Counted from the stretch's first letter, positions 1 to 5,743 are shown. The stretch: DNA of 8,064 bases from an uncultured Eisenbergiella sp. (GCA_910585455.1 CAJUEL010000026.1:1-8064); one strand, 5' to 3'. Notes: a model not told the origin generated them from the letters alone. Program-made: numbers and translations.

Positions 1-52
1 CCGGGCGGATTCGGGACTTTCACCCGTTGGAAACGTGCGCCGCCAGGCACAC
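1..52 (-). mobile_element. Possible 5' end of a class C group II intron, cut by the window edge
   Basis: Read on the minus strand from position 52 leftward, the sequence begins GTGTG, which fits the GUGYG consensus at group II intron 5' ends. It then folds into a 7-bp stem (GTGTGCC with GGCGCAC, loop TGGC), followed by a second short hairpin CGGG-TGAAAGT-CCCG; a GGGTGAAAGTCCC block is common near the start of bacterial group II introns. It lies immediately downstream, on the same strand, of a strong intrinsic-terminator hairpin (59-91). Class C introns are known to insert just after such hairpins. No reverse transcriptase or domain V is visible, since at most 52 bp are present, so this is an inference from start motif, fold and location. 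Confidence 0.45.
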
Positions 53-58
53 CATGCC

Positions 59-91
59 AAACCCCTCTGGCGCTGCGCGCCGGAGGGGTTT
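59..91. terminator. Strong GC-rich intrinsic terminator hairpin
   Basis: A 15-bp stem (59-73 with 77-91, one G-T wobble) encloses a 3-nt loop. On the plus strand it is followed by TTTTATATTT. On the minus strand only TTT follows before the sequence changes at 52, as expected if an insertion split the original T-tract. It lies 92 bp past the stop of the minus-strand aminotransferase and is probably that gene's terminator. Confidence 0.75.
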
Positions 92-183
92 TATATTTCC
101 TGGATAAACGCCGTTTTGCACGAGGGACCGAAGCGGAATATTCCCCTGCCGATCCACAATATACGCAAATTTTCTATCGACTT

Positions 184-1380
184 TTAACAAAAAACATGCT
201 TTTTCAGCCGATCGAAGGCTTCTATCACCAGCGAATGCGGCAGCGCGAGGTTCATGCGGATCGCCCAGGGGCGGTGAAAGGGACGCCCGTCCTGCCATAT
301 GACGCCCACCGAAATCCCGGACCGGATCAGGTCGTCCATCGTAATTTGCTTCTTTTTGCACCATTTTTCACAATCCAGATACAGCATATAGGTGCCCTGT
401 GGCATGGCAAGCTCCACTCCCTCAAAATGCTCCTGAATAAACCCGTATGCATACTGCACATTCTGTGTCAGGACCATACGCAGCTCGTCCACCCACTCCC
501 CGCCTTCCTGGCTATACGCGCCAACCAGGGCATGCATGGACAATACATTCATGGTATTATAGTGGGAAAGGGAGCTCTGCCTCTGTACGCGTTCCCTTAA
601 ATACGCGTTGTAAATAATATGGTAGGAACCGATCAGTCCTGCAAGGTTAAAGGTTTTGGTCGGCGCATACACCGCAACCGTCCTGTTTTTCGCATCCTCG
701 GACACGCTTTGTGTGGGAATGTGCCGATGTTCCTCCAGCGTCAGGTCAGACCAGATTTCATCGGAAATCACCAGGCAATCGGTTTTGCGATAGACCTCCA
801 TCGCCGCTTCGATTTCCTCCTTCTCCCATACCCTTCCGGTGGGATTGTGAGGCGTGCAGAAAATCGCCATATGGATTCCGTTTTCTTTAATCTTCCGCTC
901 CATATCCGCATAGTCCATCCGCCAGATTCCGTCGCTGTCTTGATTTAAATCGGAAAGCACAATCTTCCTGCCGATATTCTCCAGAGTGCCGGTAAAACCA
1001 ACATAGGTGGGGGAATGTAACAGTACGGCTTCTCCGGGCGCGGTAAACGCCTGCACGGCGGATGACACACAGCCGAGCACCCCGTTTTCATAGCCGATGG
1101 CTTCCCGGGTAAGGCCGGTCACACCGTTGCGCCGCTCCTGCCAGCCAATGATGCTGTCGTAATATTCCTCCGAAGGATTGTAATAGCCGAATGCCGGATG
1201 CTCTATCCGCTCCCGCATATGCTGTAGAACGGACGGGGCGGTCGCAAAATTCATGTCCGCGACCCACATGGGCAGCCTGGAAAAGCCCTCCTGTATTCCG
1301 GCATCCGGAAAAGGAATCACATCCACCGCAATGGAATCCTTTCCTGCCCTGTCCATGATTGTTGTAAAATCGTACTTCAT
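184..1380 (-). CDS. MalY/PatB-type PLP-dependent aminotransferase / cystathionine beta-lyase
   Basis: A 398-residue cytosolic fold-type I PLP enzyme of the MalY/PatB group, whose characterised members cleave cystathionine or cysteine C-S bonds and in some cases act as aminotransferases or regulators. The N-terminus has the family's LPMWVADMNF segment (36-45) and FGYYNPS (64-70). PLP-site residues are visible: HNPTG (178-182, Asn179), SDEIW (206-210, Asp207), the Schiff-base lysine Lys242 in APTKTFNLAG, and the carboxylate-binding Arg375 in WAIRMNLALP. Length matches the ~390 residues usual for the family. The start at 1380 is chosen because GGAGGT (1388-1393) lies 7-8 nt upstream. The frame stays open to 2070, but that extension reads through a palindromic repeat and has no ribosome binding site. 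The exact substrate cannot be told. Confidence 0.93.
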   Translation of the reverse strand: MKYDFTTIMDRAGKDSIAVDVIPFPDAGIQEGFSRLPMWVADMNFATAPSVLQHMRERIEHPAFGYYNPSEEYYDSIIGWQERRNGVTGLTREAIGYENGVLGCVSSAVQAFTAPGEAVLLHSPTYVGFTGTLENIGRKIVLSDLNQDSDGIWRMDYADMERKIKENGIHMAIFCTPHNPTGRVWEKEEIEAAMEVYRKTDCLVISDEIWSDLTLEEHRHIPTQSVSEDAKNRTVAVYAPTKTFNLAGLIGSYHIIYNAYLRERVQRQSSLSHYNTMNVLSMHALVGAYSQEGGEWVDELRMVLTQNVQYAYGFIQEHFEGVELAMPQGTYMLYLDCEKWCKKKQITMDDLIRSGISVGVIWQDGRPFHRPWAIRMNLALPHSLVIEAFDRLKKHVFC

Positions 1381-1414
1381 CTTCAGTACCTCCGTGACAT
1401 TATGGTATGTCTGC

Positions 1415-1444
1415 ATTATAATATATCTCCCCGGGCCTGCGCAA
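1415..1444 (-). promoter_or_regulatory. Probable promoter of the MalY-type gene
   Basis: On the minus strand a perfect TATAAT (-10, at 1415-1420) is preceded by an 18-bp spacer and a weak -35, TTGCGC (1439-1444). The predicted 5' leader is about 30 nt and contains the GGAGGT ribosome binding site. The palindromic repeat begins only about 30 bp further upstream, so the promoter is intact despite it. Confidence 0.6.
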
Positions 1445-1467
1445 CTCCTATCTCGAAACCGGCAGCA

Positions 1468-1916
1468 CCATGAATCAATGTCATTAAGTTTAGCGGCGGG
1501 CGTCTGGAACAGAACGGGGGAGCGGCAGCGGACACAGGGCGGGAGAACGCTCAGGAGGGGACTGACTGTTTCCGGCCGCGATATCCGGAGCGGGAAATTC
1601 CTCAAAATATCAGGATATTCCTGAGCGCCACAGGGCGCAGCCAGCATCCCATAAGGGTGCTGGCTCTCGCGGCAGTCGCCAAATGTGCATGCAAGCATGC
1701 CCGTTTGGCTCGTTGCCCGCGGAAACTCACTGCGTTCGGACAGTATTGCGCCCTGTGGCAGGAATATCCTTCCATTTTGGGAATTTCTCCGCTCCGGATA
1801 AAGCGGTCGGAAACAGTCAGTCCCCTCCTGAGCGTTCTCCCGCCCTGTGTCCGCTGCCGCTCCCCCGTTCTGTTCCAGACGCCCGCCGCTAAACTTAATG
1901 ACATTGCGCCATGAAT
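1468..1916. repeat. Flanking 8-bp direct repeats (possible target-site duplication)
   Basis: CCATGAAT occurs at 1468-1475, directly abutting the left arm of the palindromic element, and again at 1909-1916, two bases beyond its right arm. An identical octamer at both borders suggests a target-site duplication, but the 2-bp offset (CG) on the right leaves room for chance. Confidence 0.45.
1476..1906. repeat. 431-bp palindromic element with perfect 99-bp inverted arms
   Basis: Positions 1476-1574 are the exact reverse complement of 1808-1906, with no mismatch over 99 bp. The symmetry continues imperfectly inward (for example GGATATTCCTG, then CCACAGGGCGCA on both sides) to about 1640 and 1740. 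The centre holds further hairpins: GCATGC-AA-GCATGC (1687-1700) nested inside CCAAA/TTTGG and CGCGG/CCGCG stems, plus an off-axis hairpin CCAGCATCCC/GGGTGCTGG (1641-1663). Open frames on both strands through the arms are by-products of the symmetry. No transposase is encoded, so it fits a MITE-like or other non-autonomous palindromic repeat. It fills most of the gap between the MalY-type gene and the acetyltransferase. Confidence 0.88.
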
Positions 1917-1973
1917 AGTAACTTTTTCCAGATAAATGCATCATTTTAAAAAGTGGTATTATCAAAAAGATTA

Positions 1974-1982
1974 TGGTATAAT
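1974..1982 (+). promoter_or_regulatory. Extended -10 promoter of the acetyltransferase gene
   Basis: TGGTATAAT gives a perfect TATAAT (1977-1982) with the extended TG motif one base upstream. The position expected for a -35 reads TGGTAT (1954-1959), a poor match, consistent with an extended -10 promoter. It lies about 38 bp before the start codon. Confidence 0.6.
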
Positions 1983-2019
1983 TTATGTTAATAAAGCGGA
2001 ATTTGAAAGAGGTCAATTT

Positions 2020-2424
2020 ATGAGCATCAAATATAAAAAAACAAAAGTTTTTACTGCAGCAGAATTGCAAAGATTATTTTTGTCTGTCAACTGGGAATCC
2101 GGAAATTATCCAGAAAAACTTGTTCGTGCTATGCAAAATTCCTCTCATGTAATTTCGGCATGGGATGGAAATAAACTGGTAGGTCTTGTCCGTGCATTGG
2201 ATGATGGGGAAACAGTTGCTTTTTTACATTATCTTTTGGTAGACCCGGCATATCAAGGGCTGCATATTGGCGATGAACTTATGAAACAGATTATAAGCTG
2301 CTTTGAAGACCTTTTGTATGTAAAGGTCATGCCGTCCGACCCGAAAACGATTCCCTTTTATGAACGGTATGGTTTTCAGCAATACAACAATTACGCCGCA
2401 ATGGAGCGAAAACACTTTGTGTAA
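2020..2424 (+). CDS. GNAT-family N-acetyltransferase
   Basis: A 134-residue single-domain acetyltransferase that would transfer an acetyl group from acetyl-CoA to an unidentified amine. The central strand and acetyl-CoA loop are clear: FLHYLLVDPAYQG followed by LHIGDELM (about 68-88), and near the C-terminus the family-typical FYERYGF (113-119). The pyrophosphate-binding loop is QGLHIG (79-84), with His82 where the usual Q/RxxGxG/A pattern has Gly; residue 84 is the expected Gly. The start at 2020 is chosen for AGAGGT 7 nt upstream; an earlier in-frame ATG at 1936 precedes the promoter. It is a monocistronic plus-strand gene, convergent with the rubrerythrin remnant. Its GC content is lower than that of the MalY-type gene, so it may itself have been acquired. 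Confidence 0.88.
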   Translation: MSIKYKKTKVFTAAELQRLFLSVNWESGNYPEKLVRAMQNSSHVISAWDGNKLVGLVRALDDGETVAFLHYLLVDPAYQGLHIGDELMKQIISCFEDLLYVKVMPSDPKTIPFYERYGFQQYNNYAAMERKHFV

Positions 2425-2472
2425 TACGGGCTCACAGGGAAATATTGCTGCTGCCGCGGCATACGGACAAAA

Positions 2473-2508
2473 ATAAGGGTATGTCAGATTGCTCCAACAT
2501 ACCCTTAT
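2473..2508 (-). terminator. Terminator of the interrupted rubrerythrin-family gene
   Basis: A 12-bp perfect stem (ATAAGGGTATGT at 2473-2484 with its complement at 2497-2508) and 12-nt loop are followed on the minus strand by TTTTTGTCC. It lies 40 bp past the stop of the rubrerythrin tail. The plus-strand side has only GCCTTT, so termination of the acetyltransferase transcript here would be weaker. Confidence 0.82.
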
Positions 2509-2548
2509 GCCTTTAAAAAACCTTGCCTTGATTTTACGGCATTTCTAT

Positions 2549-2605
2549 TTAGCCGAAATATCTCTTAAGAAGTCCTTCAAATGCCTTTCCATGTCGAGCC
2601 TCGTC
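2549..2605 (-). pseudogene. 3' tail of a rubrerythrin / NADH-peroxidase-type gene, split by the element
   Basis: Reading the minus strand down to a TAA at 2549-2551 gives DEARHGKAFEGLLKRYFG, which matches the conserved C-terminus of clostridial rubrerythrin-like proteins (the NADH peroxidase type, typically ending DEARHG.AF.GLL.RYFG). The family uses a non-haem di-iron site in peroxide detoxification; the E and H of DEARHG are di-iron ligands in the ferritin-like fold. Upstream of Asp (2603-2605) the frame continues into AT-rich DNA (TAT TTC ATG) and hits a stop at 2645 without any family similarity or ribosome binding site, so this is a remnant. The rest of the gene is presumably at the far end of the element, outside the window, possibly with a replacement 3' end. 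The gene's own terminator remains at 2473-2508. Confidence 0.75.
2583..2605. other. Probable attachment-site region at the chromosome-element junction
   Basis: The conserved rubrerythrin coding sequence ends at 2605 and AT-rich element DNA with the integrase gene begins just beyond. Tyrosine recombinases commonly cross over inside the conserved 3' end of a target gene, so the core is expected within or next to the DEARHGKA codons. The exact core cannot be fixed from one end; the second copy lies outside the window. Confidence 0.5.
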
Positions 2606-2662
2606 ATAGAACATTACACACATATGCGCTATTTTCAAGGGTTTTCAAGGTTATCAAAAAGG

Positions 2663-2683
2663 TTTACACAGTTTTTTACACAG
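2663..2683. repeat. Two direct TTTACACAG nonamers, candidate integrase arm sites
   Basis: TTTACACAG occurs at 2663-2671 and 2675-2683 with a 12-bp period, between the attachment region and the int stop codon. A third, inverted copy (CTGTGTAAA, 4105-4113) lies inside the int promoter. Two further direct repeats, TTTTCAAGG at 2632-2640 and 2642-2650 (10-bp period), lie nearer the junction. Iterated short sites beside a core are typical of tyrosine recombinase arm-type sites. Confidence 0.55.
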
Positions 2684-4042
2684 CTACTTTTGATCGTTTT
2701 TCAGCTTATCCAGTTCACTTTTTTTAACTTCTATCTTCCTACCTTCAATCTCAATGGTTATTACTGGATCGTCAAGAACAATAGTGTTAATGATCCGCCG
2801 CTCTTGTTCCTTCATTGTTTCATCTTTATGAATGTAATATCTCATAGTAGTTTCAAGTTTTCTATGCCCCGCCCTTTCCATTAAAGCCTTGATAGGATAG
2901 CCGCTATTTGCTAAAAATGTCAAGTGTGTTTTACGAAGATCGTGCATTTTTAAGGAATAGCCGTATAAGTTTTTTATTTTTCTACTATAAGCCTTTAAAG
3001 AATTAGTTGTCAAGAGTTTTCCACCTAAACCATTGTATAATTTCCTGTTGACAAAATCACCGCCCACAATTTTAACCGTTTCTCTACCCCTTATATCTTC
3101 TACAATCTCTATACAACGATTTTTATATGCCTTGTTGACCTTTTCCCTGTTAGTTGCCTTTTTACGCTCTAAGAGGAATTTAACAAGGTTGTCAGGCATT
3201 TCTATTGTTCGAGTAGCCGCCAAGGTTTTAAGCCTTGAAAGAGTGAGAACACCTTCAACAAAAATTAATTGCTTGTTTACTGTTAAAGTCTTATTATTAA
3301 AATCTATATCATCCCACATCAGCCCGAATATTTCACTTTCTCTAAGTCCGCAATATATAGCAATTAAAAAGGCGGGTTCTAAATCTGTATTTTTAAAGAC
3401 TTCAGCCATTTGTGATATTTGACCTTGATCGTATGTTTCAATTTTTTTAGATTCTTCTTCATCTTCATCAGTCATGGGCGGCATACAAATACGCATTTTC
3501 TTTTCTTTTGTATACTGTGTAAGCATTTCAAGGCTTATAAGGTTGCTTCTATATGCTACCCCATACAAGCAGTAAAACAGCCTTAAAAAGCCCGTAATAT
3601 AGGCGTGTGATAAATCAGTATCATAATATAAATTTCTTAAATAATTATTTATTTCATTTACAGAAACGGCTTCATCACCAGAAATATATTTATTCCCAAA
3701 TTCAGCCTTTAAATGATTTTCCCAAAGACTGGTATATTTAACAACAGTTGAGGGCGCTTTTTCTTTTGCTTCACCATTTAGATATAATTCCCAAATCTTA
3801 GAGAATTTAACCGTTTTGTTTTGCCGCTTCTGAATTTCTCTTTCGGCGGGTTCTTTCCGTAATTGTTCGATCTTGTATTCTCTATAATTTCTTGCTTCTG
3901 TTTTAGTTTTAAAAGCCGCCCCCGTTCTTTCATCAATTCTACAAGTTGTATCAATTTGAACGCCATTAATTTTTTTGAAAATTCTACAAGACCAATTACC
4001 ATTTTTTAATTGTTTTAATCCTGTGTCACTTGTTTTAGCCAT
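2684..4042 (-). CDS. int: Tyrosine recombinase / integrase of the element
   Basis: A 452-residue phage/ICE-type integrase that would catalyse site-specific insertion and excision at the rubrerythrin gene. The N-terminal ~65 residues resemble an arm-binding domain (NGNWSCRIFKKINGVQ, then a basic TKTEARNYREYK helix). A core-binding helical domain spans about 75-180 and the catalytic domain about 205-410. The active-site set is complete: Arg234 in GLRESE, Lys272 in the beta-hairpin RLKTLAATRT, His367 and Arg370 in HDLRKTH, His393 in AGHRKLETT, and the nucleophile Tyr403 in RYYIH. About 40 residues extend past the catalytic tyrosine (416-452, charged), longer than many relatives. The start at 4042 is supported by AAAGGAAGG 8 nt upstream. 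The gene points toward the attachment site, the usual arrangement. Confidence 0.95.
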   Translation of the reverse strand: MAKTSDTGLKQLKNGNWSCRIFKKINGVQIDTTCRIDERTGAAFKTKTEARNYREYKIEQLRKEPAEREIQKRQNKTVKFSKIWELYLNGEAKEKAPSTVVKYTSLWENHLKAEFGNKYISGDEAVSVNEINNYLRNLYYDTDLSHAYITGFLRLFYCLYGVAYRSNLISLEMLTQYTKEKKMRICMPPMTDEDEEESKKIETYDQGQISQMAEVFKNTDLEPAFLIAIYCGLRESEIFGLMWDDIDFNNKTLTVNKQLIFVEGVLTLSRLKTLAATRTIEMPDNLVKFLLERKKATNREKVNKAYKNRCIEIVEDIRGRETVKIVGGDFVNRKLYNGLGGKLLTTNSLKAYSRKIKNLYGYSLKMHDLRKTHLTFLANSGYPIKALMERAGHRKLETTMRYYIHKDETMKEQERRIINTIVLDDPVITIEIEGRKIEVKKSELDKLKNDQK

Positions 4043-4090
4043 TTTAAAAACCTTCCTTTCTAAATTTTAGCGCATATGTGTTATAACTAT

Positions 4091-4119
4091 ATTATAGATC
4101 AAAACTGTGTAAAAGTCCA
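4091..4119 (-). promoter_or_regulatory. Integrase promoter with an embedded TTTACACAG site
   Basis: On the minus strand: TGGACT (-35, 4114-4119, four of six consensus bases), a 17-bp spacer and a perfect TATAAT (-10, 4091-4096). The spacer contains TTTACACAG (4105-4113), the same nonamer found twice beside the attachment site. A protein bound there would occlude RNA polymerase, suggesting autoregulation by the integrase or its cofactor. Confidence 0.65.
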
Positions 4120-4234
4120 TAGCACTATACACGAAACTTTATAAAAAATACGCCAGAATCATTTTAAAATTGTTTTAGAGGGTAAACACTCATTGAAGAA
4201 ATTTAAAAACAATCCTACCGCATTTAAGGCTTTT

Positions 4235-4289
4235 TATACATATTCTATACACCATAAGTTATGTATAGACTACATATAACATATGTATA
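4235..4289. repeat. Nested AT-rich palindrome between int and the candidate RNA
   Basis: TATACATAT (4235-4243) pairs with ATATGTATA (4281-4289). Inside, CTATACA (4245-4251) pairs with TGTATAG (4262-4268). CTATACAC at 4245-4252 is also present as a direct copy at 4125-4132 near the int promoter. It could be an operator or excision-factor site; there is no adjacent T-tract to make it a terminator. Confidence 0.4.
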
Positions 4290-4321
4290 AAATAATAAGC
4301 AGTTACAAAAAAGCCAAAAAA

Positions 4322-4345
4322 ATAAGCCGTTTTTATACGGCTTAT
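4322..4345 (-). terminator. Intrinsic terminator of the candidate small RNA unit
   Basis: A 9-bp perfect stem (ATAAGCCGT at 4322-4330 with ACGGCTTAT at 4337-4345) and 6-nt loop are followed on the minus strand by a run of six or more T residues. No protein gene ends just before it, so it appears to end a non-coding transcript started near 4483. It also insulates int from upstream transcription. Confidence 0.78.
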
Positions 4346-4483
4346 AATATAGAATAACATTTTTTTATTCATAAATATTTTAGAGTAAAATTTTTATAAT
4401 GTAAAAAGTCTAAAACACAATAAACTTATAGAAGTGTAAAAACTTCATAAAAAACTTTTTTAACAGGGTTCTTTTCTCTGTCA
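4322..4483 (-). ncRNA. Candidate ~160-nt small RNA between the transglutaminase-like gene and int
   Basis: A near-consensus promoter (4490-4519) and an intrinsic terminator (4322-4345) on the same strand enclose about 160 nt with no credible coding sequence: the only ATG-started frame I found encodes 12 residues and lacks a ribosome binding site. A small internal hairpin (GAAGT...ACTTC, around 4431-4446) can form. The start point is inferred from the -10 box. No known RNA family is recognised; it could be a regulator of int or of the element's mRNAs, or simply an untranslated spacer transcript. Confidence 0.4.
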
Positions 4484-4489
4484 ATTATA

Positions 4490-4519
4490 ATTATATAATT
4501 TTTTACTCTTAAATGTCAA
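4490..4519 (-). promoter_or_regulatory. Near-consensus sigma-70 promoter
   Basis: On the minus strand a perfect TTGACA (4514-4519), an 18-bp spacer and a perfect TATAAT (4490-4495). It is the best promoter in the window, yet no protein gene follows before the terminator at 4322-4345. Its -35 lies directly at the tail of the preceding terminator (4530-4562), an arrangement repeated at 7240-7308. Confidence 0.75.
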
Positions 4520-4529
4520 CAGATCAAAA

Positions 4530-4562
4530 ATAGCCTTTACTACTCTAAGCAGTAAAGACTAT
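4530..4562 (-). terminator. Terminator of the transglutaminase-like gene
   Basis: A 12-bp stem with one wobble pair (4530-4541 with 4551-4562) is followed on the minus strand by TTTTTGATC. The plus-strand side also has a T-run, so it could act in both directions. It begins 8 bp past the gene's stop codon. Confidence 0.8.
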
Positions 4563-4569
4563 TATTTTT

Positions 4570-5655
4570 TTAATATTCATCATTATAAAAGAATTGATTA
4601 ACTGTGCTTACAGAATGATCGCCCCATAAATCAGCACTTAAAGAATACTCATTTGTGCCGCCATTATTCCAACAGCAGTCAATCCAATAAGGAACGCCAG
4701 AAATATAAACTCTATTCCAAGCGTGATAACCGCCATTTGCAAAGCCTTCTATATAATCACACTCGATCCCGATTTGATTACACATCATTTTAAAGATACA
4801 AGCATATGTTCTGCAGTTCCCTTTTCCAGTCTGAAAAGCAATATAGGGGCTTTTTTGTCCTTCTTCATAACTTATCAAATTACATACATAAGCATTTATA
4901 GCCTTAATTGCTTCTTTTTCAGTCATACCAGAAAATACAACATTATTAACAATATTTCCTACATTGCACTCAATTTCAAGACTTTTATTTCTTCTTTCTC
5001 TACTGTTATTAACAGTTAAATAATATTCACCTTCATTAAAACAATTTATAATAATTCTATCTTCAAAATAAGAAAAATATGTATTGTTTATTGCTTGTTT
5101 TATAATTTCCATATCAGCAGAAGATAACTCACCCCACTTAAAACAATGTGTCATTTCATCATTTTCTAAAACTACTCTTATAATTTGTTCCGCATAACCT
5201 TGTAAGTGTGCGGGTAAAGTTTCCACGCCATTACGCTTATTAATATTATTGTAAAAATCTATAATATTACCGCTTGCCACTGTATCTTGTGTTTGTTGTT
5301 CTGGTTGTGGTTCTTCTTCCTTTACTGGTTCAGGGTTCACAGGTTCAGGAGTAGGAGTTTCTTCTTTCTTGACTGGTTCAGTTTTTTGGTTAGAATCGTC
5401 TTTTTTTATTGGTTCAGGAGTAGGAGTTTTTTCTTCCTTTACTGGTTCAGGTTTTTTAGCCTTCTTTTCTTTTATAATAGTATAAGCCGTTTGTGTCATT
5501 GATTCATCAGTTCCAATAATAGGAGCAGAATATAAAAAGGTATCTACTCTCATTAAATCATTTACATTATTAAATTTTATATATTCAGTTGTAGAGCCGC
5601 AAGTTAAAGCAAGGCTCATTAAAATATTTGTTATTGTTATTATTAGTTTTTTCAT
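4570..5655 (-). CDS. Secreted transglutaminase-like protein with Pro/Glu/Lys-rich stalk
   Basis: A 361-residue exported protein. Residues 1-18 form a signal peptide (MKK, then a hydrophobic run to about Leu17). Cys19 follows ALT, a poor lipobox, so lipidation is doubtful. A low-complexity stalk (about 64-122) repeats PEPVK, TPTPEP and EEE motifs, with a 69-bp (23-residue) DNA repeat. The C-terminal domain has the transglutaminase-like triad: Cys281 in GKGNCRTYA, His311 in GGYHAWN, and Asp326 in YWIDCCWN, with conserved Trp313 and Trp329. Such domains act as cysteine proteases, peptidases or cross-linking enzymes, often at the cell wall; the substrate here is unknown. Extra cysteines (286, 292, 299, 327, 328) are unusual for an exported protein. 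The start at 5655 has AAAGGAAG 8 nt upstream. It lies between two terminators, so it is probably monocistronic. Confidence 0.85.
   Translation of the reverse strand: MKKLIITITNILMSLALTCGSTTEYIKFNNVNDLMRVDTFLYSAPIIGTDESMTQTAYTIIKEKKAKKPEPVKEEKTPTPEPIKKDDSNQKTEPVKKEETPTPEPVNPEPVKEEEPQPEQQTQDTVASGNIIDFYNNINKRNGVETLPAHLQGYAEQIIRVVLENDEMTHCFKWGELSSADMEIIKQAINNTYFSYFEDRIIINCFNEGEYYLTVNNSRERRNKSLEIECNVGNIVNNVVFSGMTEKEAIKAINAYVCNLISYEEGQKSPYIAFQTGKGNCRTYACIFKMMCNQIGIECDYIEGFANGGYHAWNRVYISGVPYWIDCCWNNGGTNEYSLSADLWGDHSVSTVNQFFYNDEY
5342..5458. repeat. 69-bp-period direct repeat in the stalk-coding region
   Basis: GGTTCAGGAGTAGGAGTTT starts at 5342 and again at 5411, and similarity extends for about 48 bp (5342-5389 and 5411-5458). 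The offset of 69 bp keeps frame and adds 23 residues. It points to growth of the proline-rich stalk by in-frame duplication. Confidence 0.75.
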
Positions 5656-5714
5656 AGTTTTTTCTTCCTTTCTATAATTATTTATTGTGTTTTATTGTGC
5701 TTTTTTTCATAAAA

Positions 5715-5743
5715 AGGGATTATCTTTTATAAAAATAATCCCT
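5715..5743 (-). terminator. Terminator after the J-domain gene
   Basis: AGGGATTAT (5715-5723) pairs with ATAATCCCT (5735-5743), with additional T/A pairing toward the loop. On the minus strand TTTTT follows. It starts 8 bp past the stop of the J-domain gene and ends about 45 bp before the ribosome binding site of the transglutaminase-like gene, leaving little room for a promoter. Confidence 0.75.

Larger units (their letters stand above)
2618..4081. repeat. 14-bp inverted repeats bracketing the integrase gene
   Basis: ACACATATGCGCTA (2618-2631) next to the attachment site is exactly inverted as TAGCGCATATGTGT (4068-4081) in the int leader. Placed on both sides of int, these may be binding sites for the recombinase or an excision factor; this role is inference. 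Confidence 0.55.

Noticed and set aside
20..364. 114-residue minus-strand frame at the left edge
   Set aside because: It overlaps the MalY-type gene in another frame and runs through the terminator hairpin and putative intron start. It is not a credible protein.
1253..1914. Open frames on both strands through 1253-1914 with near-identical peptides
   Set aside because: These are by-products of the inverted arms and shadow frames, with no ribosome binding sites or domain content.
1381..2070. N-terminal extension of the MalY-type frame up to 2070
   Set aside because: It reads through the palindromic repeat and past the gene's own promoter. The start at 1380 has a strong ribosome binding site and matches the family N-terminus.
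4395..4446. 12-residue frame in the candidate small RNA
   Set aside because: It has no ribosome binding site and is AT-rich sequence where short frames arise easily.
5287..5502. Plus-strand frame rich in Trp, Phe and Leu, resembling a membrane protein
   Set aside because: It is the antisense shadow of the Pro/Glu/Lys-rich stalk of the transglutaminase-like gene.
5599..5655. Lipoprotein signal at Cys19 of the transglutaminase-like protein
   Set aside because: The residues before Cys are Ala-Leu-Thr, a poor lipobox (Thr at -1). An ordinary Sec signal peptide is equally likely, so lipidation is not claimed.
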